This document shows positions 1 through 11,349 of a stretch of 30,454 nt of DNA, piece after piece; position 1 is the stretch's first letter, and each line of letters opens with the position of its first letter. The notes under the pieces are model-generated. The model did no database searches. It was not told the origin of the DNA and saw only the letters and a list, made by a program, of their open reading frames with translations. The translations under genes and the position numbers were made by a program. This stretch comes from Priapulus caudatus. Lineage: Eukaryota > Priapulida > Priapulimorpha > Priapulimorphida > Priapulidae. The stretch spans positions 1,040,607 to 1,071,060 of the forward strand of contig NW_014577061.1 in NCBI RefSeq assembly GCF_000485595.1, given 5' to 3'.

Positions 1-35
1 TATATTATAATATATATATTTATATTATATATATT

Positions 36-947
36 CAGGAGTGGTATAATAGCGAGGATTGTGCTGACAACATAAACAAGTGGAAAATTCAGTCATTTAC
101 TAGCCTTATTCAAATACCCTACGATCTTACTACTCGCGTAACAAATCAAGTCGCAACGTTGAGCTCATAATCGGACACAAGTTACATTCGCCCATCATCG
201 CTCACGAAATCTTTGCTCTCGTAGACACCCGCAATCCGAAGATACAACCTAAAACATTACGACAGATTCTCCAATCTTTTTTGGCCCAATTAGATGCAAC
301 CGTTAGCAGCCGCGCCTATAATTCAAAACAAAATGGCGTACTAACACAACACTGTCCACTGGCACCCGAGCTTGCGCTTCACGGCGAGGCACTGTGGCTG
401 CGCAGCGGGTGATTAGGGCATCAAACGCAACACTCGGCGAGGATAACCTTATGAACCGCGTACACAGCTACATATGGTATGCACTTATGTTCATACCGGA
501 TGCGCGGCAATACATGCTGAACATTGCCCCCATACCACGCACGCACGCAATCGCCTATAGCAGTCAGATCCGGCCATTTCAAATTCCCTGCGTAGCCACA
601 GCCGCTTCTCGCAATGGGCGCCCGTGAGCGCAAAGCCGTGGGACAGTGGTGGGTTGTAGCTGCCTTTGTTTGAAGTTATAGGGGCGCGCTATTGCGCCGT
701 GGATTATTGGTCCAAAGAATGAGAATCGTTGTCGTAGGTTTTAGGGCATGTCTATCTTTCGGATTGCGAGCGTGTCTACGATCCGGAAACGATTTGTACG
801 CGATGATGGGGAATGTACCTGTGTCTCGATTTGAGCTTCAAGTTGATGAGTTCGCGTAGTAAAATCGTAGGTATTATAAGGCTAGGTAAATGTATCGAAT
901 TTCCCTTGTTTATTGATGTCACACTTCCTCCTATCTATACACTCCTG
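36..947. mobile_element. Foldback/MITE-like element with long imperfect terminal inverted repeats
   Basis: The left part (36 to about 410) and the right part (about 580 to 947) are imperfect reverse complements. Both outer ends carry CAGGAGTG read inwards (36-43, and its complement at 940-947). Matching inner blocks include AAACAAG next to the ends, the pair ACTAGCCTTA / TAAGGCTAGG, CGGATTGCG with GTGTCTACGA, GCGATGATGGG, CACTGTCC / GGACAGTG, and TGTGGCT / AGCCACA. The arms differ by many single-base indels. A central spacer of about 170 bp shows no coding potential. Flanks are AT-rich, so no target duplication can be fixed. No transposase is seen, so this looks like a non-autonomous element; its superfamily is not assigned. 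Confidence 0.75.
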
Positions 948-1040
948 GAGTATATCATATATATTGCGTTGTTACTCGTATAATAATCAAATGGCGCAAC
1001 CTTGCTAGCACGTGGCTTTTAACTGTATAACATACTACGC

Positions 1041-1150
1041 GTGTATGTGTGCGTGCGTGCGTGCGTGCGTGCGTGCGGCGGTGCGTGGCGTGCGTCGCGT
1101 GCGTGCGTGCGTGCGTATGGCGTGCGTGCGTGGTGTTGTGCGTGGCGTGC
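1041..1150. repeat. (CGTG)n-type microsatellite
   Basis: Alternating GTGC/CGTG tetranucleotides with interruptions (GGCG, GTAT). The open frames here translate to Cys/Val/Arg-rich low-complexity peptides in every phase, as expected for a tetranucleotide repeat, and are not read as genes. Confidence 0.85.
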
Positions 1151-1185
1151 TTGCCTGCTTGGTCTGCGGGGCGGTGGTCAGTGAG

Positions 1186-1526
1186 TGGGGGCCGAGGTAC
1201 GTGGGATCATGCCCATGTGTGTAAGCGAGATAGCGTACGCATAATTACGCTAGCTTATAATTTTTCTCCGCCAAGGCCAGCGCATATTAAGGCACGGGCG
1301 CCTGCAGTCATAATTAGCAGGAGTCGTTAGTAACGGTTGAGGAGGAGGCAGATCTCGTCAAACAGATTCGCTAATGTGAATGGCCAGCTTTCTCCGGGCA
1401 TCACGCGCGCTCTCAGGCCGCCCTACTCACGCTGATTTATGCGGGGCCGCTTCCTCATCGTAACCACATCAGTGATTGAGATTTGGGATTTAGTTAACGC
1501 GCAGCTCTAACTGTAAATACGGATTC
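1186..1526. other. Unique non-coding stretch
   Basis: There is no recognisable exon, RNA gene or repeat here. It separates the CGTG microsatellite from the 40-bp minisatellite. Confidence 0.5.
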
Positions 1527-1992
1527 GTGTTTTCAGTGGGAATGTTGCTGATCCCTCCCGTGCGTAGTGTTTTCAGTGGGAATGTTGCTAATCCCTCCCG
1601 CTCGTAGTGTTTTCAGTGGGAATGTTGCTAATCCCTCCCGCTCGTAGTGTTTTCAGTGGGAATGTTGCTAATCCCTCCCGCTCGTAGTGTTTTCAGTGGG
1701 CAATGGTTGCTGAGATCCGTCCCGCTCGTACTCGTTTTCAGTGGGATATGTTACATCGCCTCCCGCTCCGTAGTGCTTTTCAGTGGGAATGTTAGTCCAA
1801 ATCCCTCTCCGCCTCGTAGTGTTTTCAGTGGGAATGTTGCTAATCCCTCCCGCTCGTAGTGTTTTCAGTCGCGCGAATGTTGCTAATCCCTCCCGCTCGT
1901 AGTGTTTTCAGTGGGGAATGTTATCCTCGCCGTCGGTAGGATTCTCCGTAGTGTTTTCAGTGGGAATGTTGCTAATCCCTCCCGCGCGTAGT
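1527..1992. repeat. 40-bp minisatellite, about 11 copies
   Basis: The unit begins GTGTTTTCAGTGGGAATG and continues through GCTAATCCCTCCCGCTCGTA. The starts at 1527, 1567, 1607, 1647 and 1687 are exactly 40 bp apart. From about 1700 to 1950 the units contain insertions (for example GGGCAATGG for GGGAATG). After that one clean unit returns near 1951. The frame shifts between units, so no protein repeat is conserved. Confidence 0.92.
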
Positions 1993-2660
1993 AGTGAGGG
2001 TCATGTTGTTAGTGGCCGACGAGCGCACGCGGCGCGCGCACGTGCATTAGCTTAGTACGTCCCTCGTATGCTTAATACTGGTAAACAGCGTTAATCACCG
2101 AACAAAGCGCGACGGCGTCGTAAATGATTCATCGTCGCCTTTCACGTCGCGAGCAAGCTGACGCGAATAGAGCAGGGTGACCTGCGACACTGCGAGGCTT
2201 CCCCAGTGCTCGTAATTGCGCGCGCGCGCGTGACTTGTTAGGCATCACGTACACTCGTTGCAGGTGGGGCGGGAGTCGTGGAGGCGGGGATCGGAGGGGT
2301 GGTGGGGGCCGCTGGTCATCCCATTAACGGGTGTTTACTCTAATCGGAATTTCCTGCTTTTTGGGATTCCGTGCAGACGTTCCCGCAGGTCGATGCACGA
2401 AGTTTGCGTGCGTTCAGTCATCATCGCGAGTCACTGAAATAGCATTTACTCGTCCCTAGTCCAATACAGAGGTGATCGATAGAATGTGTGACATACATAA
2501 TTTGTGTTGCCGGCTGGCGTTGCCTGCTGACATTTTACAGCTCTTTCGCGGTCGTTTTTTCACTGTCGGTGCGAGATTTGTTAGCTGTGTTACTGTCCGT
2601 AGCTTTGGTTAGTTAGCTGCCTGTGCCGCTTGCCTCTGACCACTTCATAGTTACCTAGTT
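1993..2660. other. Unique GC-moderate stretch, nothing recognised
   Basis: Contains a short CG dinucleotide run near 2219-2232 and a G-rich patch near 2265-2310. No exon with convincing splice sites or known protein similarity was found. Confidence 0.45.
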
Positions 2661-2721
2661 CCATCTCTCTCTCTCTCTCTCTCTCCTTTTTTTTTTTCCT
2701 TCTTTTTGGTCTTTCCTTTTT

Positions 2722-2753
<32 letters not shown>

Positions 2754-3336
2754 ACATCTCGTCTCTCTCTCTCTCCTCTCTCTCTGCTCTCTCTCTCTCT
2801 CTCTCTCTCTCGCTCTCTCTCTTGCTCCTGTCTCGCTCCCCTCCGCTCTCTCTCTCTCTTCTCCTCTCTCTCGCTCTCTCTTCTCTTCTCTCGTGAGTGT
2901 GTCTTTCTCGGAGTATCGTACCCGTGCCTTGTGCTGCGACGTTGTGTGTCGTCTAAACTCCCCCGAATCCTCTCGTTCGCCCTGTTCGTGCACTATCTTC
3001 TTTCTTGTTCTCTCTGTCTCTCTTTTCTTCGCTCTTCGTGCACTATCTCTATTCTTTCTCTCTCTCATTCCTCATCTCTCTCTCTCCTCTTCTCTCTCTC
3101 TCTCTCTCTCTCTGCTGCTCTCTCTCTTCTCTCTCTTTCTTCGTCCTTCTCTCTCTCTCTCCTCTCTCTCTCTCTCTTTCTCTCTCTCTAATCTCTCCTC
3201 TCTCTCTCCTCTTTCGGCGCGCGGCTCTCTCTCTCTCTCGCCCTCTCTCTCTCTCCCTCGCTCTCTCCCTTTCTCTCCCGCTCTCTCTCTCTTTCTTTCT
3301 CTCTCTCTCTTTCTCTCCTTCCCACACGTCTCTCGG
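2661..3336. repeat. Long (CT)n polypyrimidine tract
   Basis: About 675 bp of CT dinucleotides with TTTCT, CCT and GCT interruptions. A short non-repetitive island lies near 2890-3000. Open frames on both strands encode only Ser/Leu or Arg/Glu low-complexity strings and are products of the repeat. Confidence 0.95.
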
Positions 3337-3941
3337 TATCTAAACTAGAATGACTGAAAATTCCCACATGAATTTATGCAATAAATTTTACTGATTGCCG
3401 TTAGGGCACAATGGCGGGAATTAATGCGAGCTGTTAACGCGGTGTCACTGATTCATAGCCAAATCCAATTGACTGCGTTCACCGAGACATGATGCAGTTG
3501 ATAACGTCACGGCGAAAGAAATCTGTTAATTGTACTCTGCTTTCATTGACAATAGGGCTGGCCGCTGCAGCCAGAAAAGTCACATTACCGTTTTCGCTAC
3601 GTTTCATCCGAATTTTTTTGGCAATTTTTCTGTTCCGTCGTTCTTTTGCGTCACTGCATATTTGCACGGTTTTATATTGCGTCTCTATAATGTGCGCGCG
3701 CGTGCGTGCGAGCAGGGCGCTTAACGGCTGCGTGTCTATCTTTAACCATCGGCTGTCCGGTGGCTGGCGATGCGTGCGATCAAGCCAGCAATAAAACTAA
3801 AGCGTCTCCAGTCGAGCGGCACCGAGCGCGAAGGCGGCAGTCGACGACCCGCTGCGTGCGCCCCCTGGGGACGCGCAGAGAAAGCGCTGGCAACGACAGC
3901 ATCTGCTGCGCTGTCGGCGGTGATGTCAACCATGAATGCGA

Positions 3942-3942
<1 letters not shown>

Positions 3943-3981
<39 letters not shown>
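3943..3981. repeat. (AT)n microsatellite
   Basis: Uninterrupted alternating AT of about 38 bp in the presumed intron. Confidence 0.9.
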
Positions 3982-3985
<4 letters not shown>

Positions 3986-5091
3986 CGCAGTGGTGCTCCG
4001 CGTGTAGCCGTTTCGGCAGCGAAATTTTTTTCCCACTTGATTCCCCGACCACAGCCAATGCAGCGCACCCATTTCACTCGCTTCCTCGAAGCAACAATGT
4101 AAAATGAATACCACCTAACCATAACACTAACTATAATCCATATATATACGAACCATATATTACAATACACTATCTATGGTGGGTTCGGAACTCAAGTGGG
4201 AAAAAAAATTTCGCGTCCCGGCAGGGGAGGGAAGGGGGGGGGAGCTTCACATGATGATCCTAGTGTCAGAAGCCATTGGTAACCCCGCTGCGTTACCCGC
4301 TACTGCACGCCTGCCTCCCGCTTTATACTCACCAGGGTAAATCACCGATTCCGTGTGTGTCGAGAAGGTATAGCTAACTATCTATACAGCTAGTTAGCTA
4401 CGTACGGATGCATTACCTTGTCACTATATCCCACGTAGGGGACACCGATAGGTATGAAACCATGTCGTGATATATCATTGGTAATTCATGTGGAGCCTGC
4501 CTGCTTCACGTACGGAGCAGTAGCGTGGGCATGGTTTATATGCACCGAAGTGATATAGGGCACCTTTTTAATATATGACAGCTCGTGCTTACACTGAGGC
4601 GTTAGTAGACACTGTAGTGTATTATTCAAAACATCCAGTTAGTATAACAGTGATGTAAGACACGAGGGAGCGACGAACCATTATGTAAATGAGAATGTGC
4701 TACAGAGAAAATAAGTAGTACTAGTATATTGGCAATGTATTAATGTAGTATTGAAGTACCTTGACTAATACCATAGTAGTACCATAATATAAGGATTGTT
4801 CTCGTCTTTTATGTCATCTTATGTCTCTGTACAAAAGTATTGTAATTGCATGTGTATATATAGTAAAAAAAAATACTGCATTGTATAATGTTTCGCTAAG
4901 TCAGTAAATAGCCACGAACGATTGTCCTCAGCTTTTTGTTAACACAGTTTTCAAATGAATAAATCATTTATTGATATTCTAAATGGCATAATTGCATTCC
5001 TCATCCCAGAAAATGTATGTTTAGACACCAAGTTTGCCCTCCTAAGTGACCTAGAAGCCGAGCTATTGACATTATAGGTTTTTACATGGTG

Positions 5092-5114
5092 GCCATCTTG
5101 GAATCCAAGATGGC
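5092..5114. promoter_or_regulatory. Palindrome of two YY1-like motifs
   Basis: Two perfect 11-bp arms surround a single A: GCCATCTTGGA and its reverse complement. Each arm contains CAAGATGGC, the core of the YY1 consensus. Binding is not shown by sequence alone, and the motif may simply belong to a dispersed repeat. Confidence 0.4.
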
Positions 5115-5425
5115 TGCTTTCCACTATCTTGCTGAAGTGGCTCCTATTAAAAATTGAAAGTTAAGGTAATAGATAGCACATGGAAAAAGTTTGGTGCTTT
5201 TATCCAGAATGTCCTCTTTATTTTGTTTAGCCACCTGACCACTGAGAAGGTCGAGCTGTCGACTGCTAGGATGTGCTAGATACGTGCGAACCTTTAAGTG
5301 CTGTGAGCAAGAAGGCACGAAAAAAACACGTCTACTCGTCGTAGAGTGGCGTTCGAACTCCCTTCAAAATTTCCTATTCCTGAAAATCAGTGAGTGACTA
5401 ACGTACGTTTGCTTTTGTTTCGCAG

Positions 5426-5569
5426 TGACTCACCTGAAGCTGGATCTGGAGATGTCATCGACGGGCAAGGGGCAAGGCGGAGTGTTGACCGTGGTGCTTG
5501 ATGGCATGAGAGTGAATATGGACCAGTTTCCAGTGCAGCCCACGCAGAACGGACCGGCTTCAGAGTCAG
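5426..5569 (+). CDS. WWP1: WWP1-like exon: end of C2 domain and start of linker
   Basis: This 144-nt exon starts in phase 1 after CGCAG and ends in phase 1 before GTAAAC. It encodes 47 full codons. The segment LKLDLEM followed by GGVLTVVLDGMRV matches the last beta-strands of the C2 domain of WWP1 (LKLSLEN...GELTVVLDGL). C2 domains of this family bind phospholipid and also fold back on HECT for autoinhibition. The tail (QPTQNGPASES) is the start of the variable C2-WW linker. Its end phase fits the proline-rich exon at 18489. It would also fit the damaged WW3b copy at 11350, which is the next exon on the DNA but makes no domain sense. Upstream C2 exons lie outside the window or were not recognised. 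Confidence 0.88.
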
Positions 5570-5587
5570 GTAAACACTGGCGCGTTA

Positions 5588-5822
5588 GCATGGAATAGAG
5601 AGAGGGAGAGAGAAGGAAGGAAGGAGGGAGAAAAAGAGAGAGGGAAGGAGGAAGAGAGAGGGAGAGAGTGGGCAAGGAGGGTGGGCAGGAGGGTGATAGA
5701 CGAATGGAGGGAGAGAGAGAGGGAAGAGGGCAGGAAGGAGGGAGAGAGAGAGGGGGGAGGAAGAAAGGGAGGAAGAGAGAGAAATGTGAGATTGAGAGAG
5801 AACGAGATAGGAGGGAGAGGCA
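5588..5822. repeat. (GGA/GA)n purine-rich tract at intron start
   Basis: GAGAGGGAGAGAAGGAAGG-type sequence begins less than 20 bp after the C2 exon donor. The open frames (Gly/Arg/Glu one way, Ser/Leu/Pro the other) are repeat products. Confidence 0.9.
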
Positions 5823-7137
5823 TGAGAATTACTCATGTCCAATTTACAGTCACGCATATATTAAATGTTAATACGAACGCATGAATTTTTAATGGCCGAC
5901 GGATAACTAGCTTTTTTTACAATTGCCATAAGTCATGGGTTGTCATGCCATATCTCGAGATGTATTTCGCATAGCGTTCTGAAATCTTTATAGATATAAT
6001 TTTGAAGTCTGTTCTCCGTGTGCACTGCAGCTTTGTTGAGTGGTTTGCTTTGCTTGTTTCGTTGACGTCATTTGATTTCCCTGTGGTATCTATTTTGCAT
6101 GAGTATAGCGCAGGCTAGGCGAATTATGTTGGCATAATTCATTAATCTTTCCATCAACTGGTTCCCGCTTTTATTACGATTAGTTCTAGCGAATTGATCT
6201 TAGCTTCTTCGTACAAACCAGTCACACACAGGATGTGTTATTTTACCATTCTATCAGAGTATCTGTCGCTGTGCCACAGGAGCTAGTATTACCTTGACTC
6301 TTAAGCATGATTGTGATGAATGCCTGTGAAACTGTTGCGATAAATTTGGTTCCAGTTATATGAATGTTGCCATAGCAACTGGTTCTCAGGTTCTCTTATA
6401 TTCGTGATTTGGCAAAAAACAGACCTGGCTATTCTCTTCTTACTTTACAGAGATTCTGTGATATGCAATTAGAATGACTTCTTAAGTCAATCCTTCGTGT
6501 CTGTATCTCCCACATCTTAGTTAGTCAGCTCGCGAACAACCTTATTGGGCCGAGTTGCCAAGGTCGTTGTGATTGGCTTCATGAATTTCATGATTCTGTT
6601 GTTGTAAGTTTACATACGGTCGCACGTCAGTTCCTTATTGCAGCTGCCGAGACTTCAGAGAATTAATCTAGTACTCAGACTTGCGTTCGTGTAGCATTTT
6701 CAGCCAAATAAATCCAATATACCAGCACGCAGCGACTATTATCAGATTTCATTATGCTTCCTGCAACATTTTTGCATTGATGTGTGTAATTACGGAATGA
6801 TGTAGCCGAGTGTGAACTTTCTCATATCGTACTAAAAACAATTGTCAAAGTCACAATTTTTCCATAAACCGCATCGATTTACACGCGCGAATTTTCTCGT
6901 GTTTTCTCATGTCTCGGGTTAGTTTACACTTTTTCAGGTTTCCTTGTCGTTTTCAGCGCGATTGATTTGCAGTTTTTTTTCACATGCTTTTTTTCGCACG
7001 TGCCTTTTCCTCTTTATTCACCACGATAAACTGCTGTGTCGTGCGTGTAGTTGGTGAATTAACGAAGGGCGGTCTAGCCACCATATGTCACCTAGTTTGT
7101 TACAGCCTGACTTCAGATTCAGTAGTCGTCAGGTTGA
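5823..7137. other. Intronic stretch, nothing recognised
   Basis: AT-rich unique sequence of about 1.3 kb with no supported exon, RNA gene or transposon. Confidence 0.45.
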
Positions 7138-7169
7138 GTGGAAGGCAATGACCTTGAGTGGAAGGCCCT

Positions 7170-8152
7170 GCACACTCGTGATGTTGGTAGTATAGTGCAG
7201 TTACATCCACGTGATGTTGGTAGTATAGTGCAGTTACATCCACGTGATGTTGGTAGTATAGTGCAGTTACATCCACGTGATGTTGGTAGTATAGGTGCAG
7301 TATACCTCCACGTGATGCTTGGTGGTACTAGTGGGCAGTTACACTCACCGTAACGTGATGTTGGTAGTGATCAGTGCAGGTGTTACATCCACGTGATGTT
7401 TGGTAGTATAGTGAGTTACATCCCACTGATGTTGGTAGTATAGTGCGCTACATGCACGTGATGTTGGTAGTGATGGTGCGAGTTAGCAATCCACGTGATG
7501 TCTTGATAGTAATGAGTTGCAGTTACATCGCACGTGGATGTTTCGTAGTCACTGTCAGTTACATCCACGATCGATGCTTGGTAAGTATAAGTTGCCAGAT
7601 TACATCCACGTGATGTTGTTATATGTTGCCAGTTACCATCCACGTGATGTTTGTAGTATGTTGCAGTTACAACTCCACGTGATTGTTGGTAGTATGTTTG
7701 CAGCTTCACAATCGCAACCGTGGATGTTGGTAGTCATGTTGCAGTTTACATCCCCACCGTTATGTTTGGTAGTATGTCGGCAGTTATCATCCACCGTGAT
7801 GTTCGGTAGTATGTTGCAGTTACACTCCACTCGTGATGTTCGGTAAGTTAATATGTGGCAGTACATCCAGTGATAGTGTGGTGTTGTTGGGCACGTTACA
7901 TCCACGAGATGTTAGTAGTAATGTTGGGCGAGTTACATCCACGTGATGTGGTAGTATAGTGCAGTTTACATCGCACGTGATGTGGTAGTAATAGTGCACG
8001 TTACATCCACGTGATGTTTGGTAATAGCTTGGGCACGTACATCCACGTGATGTTGGTAGTATGTTGCAGTTACATCCACGTGATGTTGGTAGTATGTTGC
8101 AGTTACATCCACGTGATGTTGGTAGTATGTTGCAGTTACTCTCGACGTGACG
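7170..8152. repeat. 33-bp minisatellite carrying CACGTG E-boxes, about 29 copies
   Basis: The unit is roughly TTACATCCACGTGATG followed by TTGGTAGTATAGTGCAG. Units are clean at the left edge (7170-7300) and right edge (8040-8140). In the middle nearly every unit has one or two extra bases. Each intact unit contains the palindrome CACGTG inside CATCCACGTGATG, the hexamer recognised by Myc/Max/USF-type bHLH factors. No protein repeat is conserved because the frame drifts. Confidence 0.9.
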
Positions 8153-8619
8153 TTAGTTGCTCATGGGCGTACCTATACTTGTGCATATTTATATATTATA
8201 CTGAGTACAGATATGTTCGTGGGTCTCATGGAGCAGGCTATATCATGGTAGCGTCATATATTGGTAGTCATTGGTAATGTGCTTTACCGTCATACGGTCA
8301 TGCATGTGCGGTGCTGGCGAATGAATGTACCACTCTGTGTGATTGCAACTATCCGTGTTACTATTTTTACTGGCCGTGTTTATTGCACACCGGCACGAAG
8401 CGAGTGTGGTCCAGTCGTGAATCACTCGGCTCTCGCGGGAGTGCTACCGATGTTACCACCTGTAAATTGGCCCTCACTTTGTGTTGATGAAGTCTATGGC
8501 GATTGGCGCCACTTTAACTTGGCGTTCTTCTTTGGAACCCAATATTAGCACGAGAGTTTGTAGCCGAAGAATTATTCCCGTCCGCCTATACATGTATTGC
8601 GATGATACTATTTATGTAG
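8153..8619. other. Unique non-coding stretch
   Basis: No exon or repeat recognised. It lies between the E-box minisatellite and the GGA-rich repeat. Confidence 0.4.
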
Positions 8620-8970
8620 TCTAAATATGGTCATAGCAGTGGCAGAGGCGGAGGTGGCTACAGCAGAGGTCGTGATGGGAGAAGCAGAGCAAGTGGCAAG
8701 GCAGATGCAACAGCAGTAGTAATTGCAGCGGTGGTGGCTGTGGCAAAGGCAGGAACGGATGTATAGGAGGCAGCAGCCGCGGGGGCATGGAGGAGTCAAA
8801 GGCGGTGGTGGAGGAAACAACAGTGGTGGGAGTCGTGGAGGAGGAAAGGGCGGTGGAAGAGGCAACAACAGTAGTGGGAGTCATGGAGGAGGCAAGGGCA
8901 GTGGAAGAGGCAACAACAGTAGTGGGAGTCGTAGAGGAGGAAAGGGCAGTGGAAGAGGCAACAACAGTAT
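8620..8970. repeat. GGA/GGC-rich repeat with a 48-bp tandem core
   Basis: Three 48-bp units lie at 8825-8872, 8873-8920 and 8921-8968, preceded by diverged GGTGG/GGCAG sequence. As 48 is a multiple of three, several frames stay open. One reads GGGKGSGRGNNS repeats, another VEEATTVVGV repeats. No splice or start signals support translation. Confidence 0.8.
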
Positions 8971-9196
8971 GACCGCATCCTCCGAATTTCCCTGCAGTGA
9001 TGACTGCGTCACAGCATCACTATAGTCGAGTCTGACTGACGTTAGCTAATCTTCTCTATAACCGTACTTGGCTATCAGCTCTTCTGTATCTCATCATCCT
9101 TCCAGTCCAATCATCCCAGCTTCTGCTTTTTTTTATTATTGCTGCTTCCTTTCATTAGCTTTCGCAGCGGATTGCTGTCGGACGTGTGATAAGAAA

Positions 9197-10505
9197 GCTG
9201 ATGGGTTTGCGTTTTTGCCTGTTCTTCTGATTGCCAGTCTCCTGTCAGTATTATACTAGCCTACAAGACAAATCTACATTATGTATTAATTAGGCGGATT
9301 GCCCCATGTCTGTCTTAGTGGTGTGAGTGTGATTGTAATAATGAGTGGATGAAGAGATCTTTACTATATTCTCATCCACGTATGTATGGTCTTAATTGCA
9401 TAAAACGCGTATTAGTGAAGGCTTTTTCAGGTAGTTGTTTCCTAAAAGAAGCGTCATTATTTTATGAGGCCATCACAATTTGAAAGGCTGAAGCGTAATT
9501 GATATAAGTTGGGGTAGGGTGGCGGATATCGGATGACACGTAATCATGTTATGAGTTAATGATAAAGTTGTCTTGTATTTTTAAACTTCCCCCAAGTCTT
9601 ATGAACGACGGACGTTATAAAGGTCATGTCCCACCACATGTGGTGCAACTACATATAATTGTCAACACATTAGATTGTAATCAACAACTCTATTTATTGG
9701 AGCAAGTGCAATATAGCTAGCAAATTTCCTCCAAGTGCTCCAAAAATCTGTGCGCAATTGCACATTATCCAAGCAAGTGCGCCATAACATCTGAGCTGAT
9801 CTATGATACCTAGTTTTAACAGTCACATTAAATGACTACTGTCACGACTGTTCTTAAATCGAGTCGTAGTGACATGACGAAATACTCTCCGTATTTCTGC
9901 TTGTCTAAAGGGTACTAGGATCTCTGTACAATGGAGAGCTGAATCTTCGAGGAAGTGACCGGGAGCTGAAACTATGCTGGGGGTCAGGCTAAAACACGCG
10001 ACGTTAATCTGCCCATGCGCAAAGAACGGATGTTTTTTTATTTGCGATGAGATTCTCCTCTTCCTGCTTACAGTCATTATTGCGTCGCATGGCCGTGACG
10101 CTCTCTGGACGCCTAGCGAATTAATTTCAGCTACGACGTGTTTAATTAAATGTATCGCACCCGATTAATTCAAGTTAATTAGGCGGCTGAGTATGTCCTC
10201 CGACGGCCGCCGGCAAAGCTGATTCATTCGCCCGAGGGCTAATTATGCTGTTTTCATTGCTGGCAGACAAGTGTGTTTACCAGCCTCACTAGTACTATAC
10301 GCGTGCAGTCACTGTGGAGGATGCTATTGCTTATCGTAGGCGATGGTGACATGAGGCCGCGTGCAAACATGCGAGACGCGCACGCGTCTGTCATGGCCGT
10401 TCTACGGGGGAACGCGCACGCGCGTGCTGCGTGCGAGAAAAATGAGATAGGTGGTGGTGCTTGGGGTGTGTCGGTGGGAGATGTTTGTGCAGTGTGTAGT
10501 TTTTA
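9197..10505. other. Duplicated non-coding stretch between insertion site and GT array (copy 1)
   Basis: About 1.3 kb of unique sequence colinear with 26499-27813. No exon is recognised in either copy. It includes AT-rich patches such as TTAATTCAAGTTAATTAGGCGG. Confidence 0.5.
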
Positions 10506-11085
10506 GGGTGTGTGGTGTATGTGTGTGTGTGCGTGCGTGCGTGCATGCAATGTGGCGTGCGTTTGTGTGCGTGGCGTATGCGTGTCTGTGCATGCGGTAA
10601 GCGTGTCCTGTGCGCGGCGTATGTGTGTTTTGTGGTTATGGAAGGTGCGAGTGTAATGTACGGAGTGGTTTTTTTGGCGGTGGTGCTTGTAGTATATGGG
10701 ATCGTGGTGTGTGGTGTATGGGAGTGTGGTGTGTAGTGTGGGAGTGGTGTGTGGTGTAGGGAAGTATGGTTTGTGGTGTGTAGTATATGGGACGTGGTGT
10801 GGGGTTGTATGGGACCGATGGTGTGGTGTGTAGTGTGTAGTGTGTAGGTGGAAGTGCATATTGGTGTGGTGTGTATATTGTTGTGTGTGTGGGTGGTGTG
10901 GTGTGTGGTGTGTGTTGTGTAAGTGTGTAGTGTGTAGTGTGTAGTAGGACGGTGGTGTGTGGTGTATGGGAGCATGGTGTGTGTAAATGTGTGTGGGAGT
11001 GGCAGTGTGTGGTCTATTCGGTGTGTGGTATGCCAGTTGTCGGGAGTGGGTGGGTCGGTATACTGGTGTGTCGTGCGGGTGTAAA
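10506..11085. repeat. GT-rich minisatellite (GTGTGGTGTATGGGA type), copy 1
   Basis: Starts with (GT)n and GTGC runs, then 20-30 bp units of the type GGAGTGTGGTGTGTAGTGT. The 243-aa His/Thr-rich open frame on the minus strand is a repeat product. The homologous array is at 27814-28390, with a different number of units. Confidence 0.9.
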
Positions 11086-11349
11086 TGAGCGTGTTACGAC
11101 GTTCCTCGACTGAATACTCCAAATAACTCTTTTATTTGAATGGGGCTATTGTCACTGAGATCTCTATGTGATAACGATGGGACAGTTTAAGTCTTTTTTG
11201 TCCATAACTCGACATACCTGTCAAAGTCATGGCCTAATAAATATTATTATGAAATCGTGAAATGCTGTGATTGTTGGTTTTAGCGTGTACAACTAGATAT
11301 TATTTCAGCAGTGGCCAGAAAGGTAAGCGTGCAAAGTACAGTCATTAAG

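Larger units (their letters stand above)
3337..5425. other. Presumed intron upstream of the C2 exon
   Basis: No exon is recognised in this 2.1-kb stretch. It ends in a pyrimidine-rich acceptor, TTTGTTTCGCAG, directly before the C2 exon, so at least its 3' part is intronic. It contains an (AT)n run at 3943-3981, a poly-G patch near 4225, and a palindromic CCATCTTGG/CCAAGATGG pair at 5092-5114. Confidence 0.55.

Noticed and set aside
5345-5362. tRNA B-box-like GTTCGAACTCC
   Set aside because: No matching A box, acceptor stem or anticodon arm could be built around it.
8723-9025. RGN/GGK-repeat protein of 100 aa
   Set aside because: The 48-bp unit keeps all frames open, there is no splice or promoter support, and the frame runs past the duplication border into unrelated sequence.
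10391-11122. 243-aa His/Thr-rich open frame on the minus strand
   Set aside because: It lies exactly on the GT-rich minisatellite. The homologous array at 27814-28390 gives a different frame length, and no start context or domain is present.
11280-11335. Micro-exon CAGTGGCCAGAAAG|GTAAG upstream of the damaged WW3b copy
   Set aside because: It looks exon-like (AG...GTAAG) but encodes no GPLPPGW segment. The correct preceding exon was found at 23507-23579, and copy 2 lacks the extra G of the donor.
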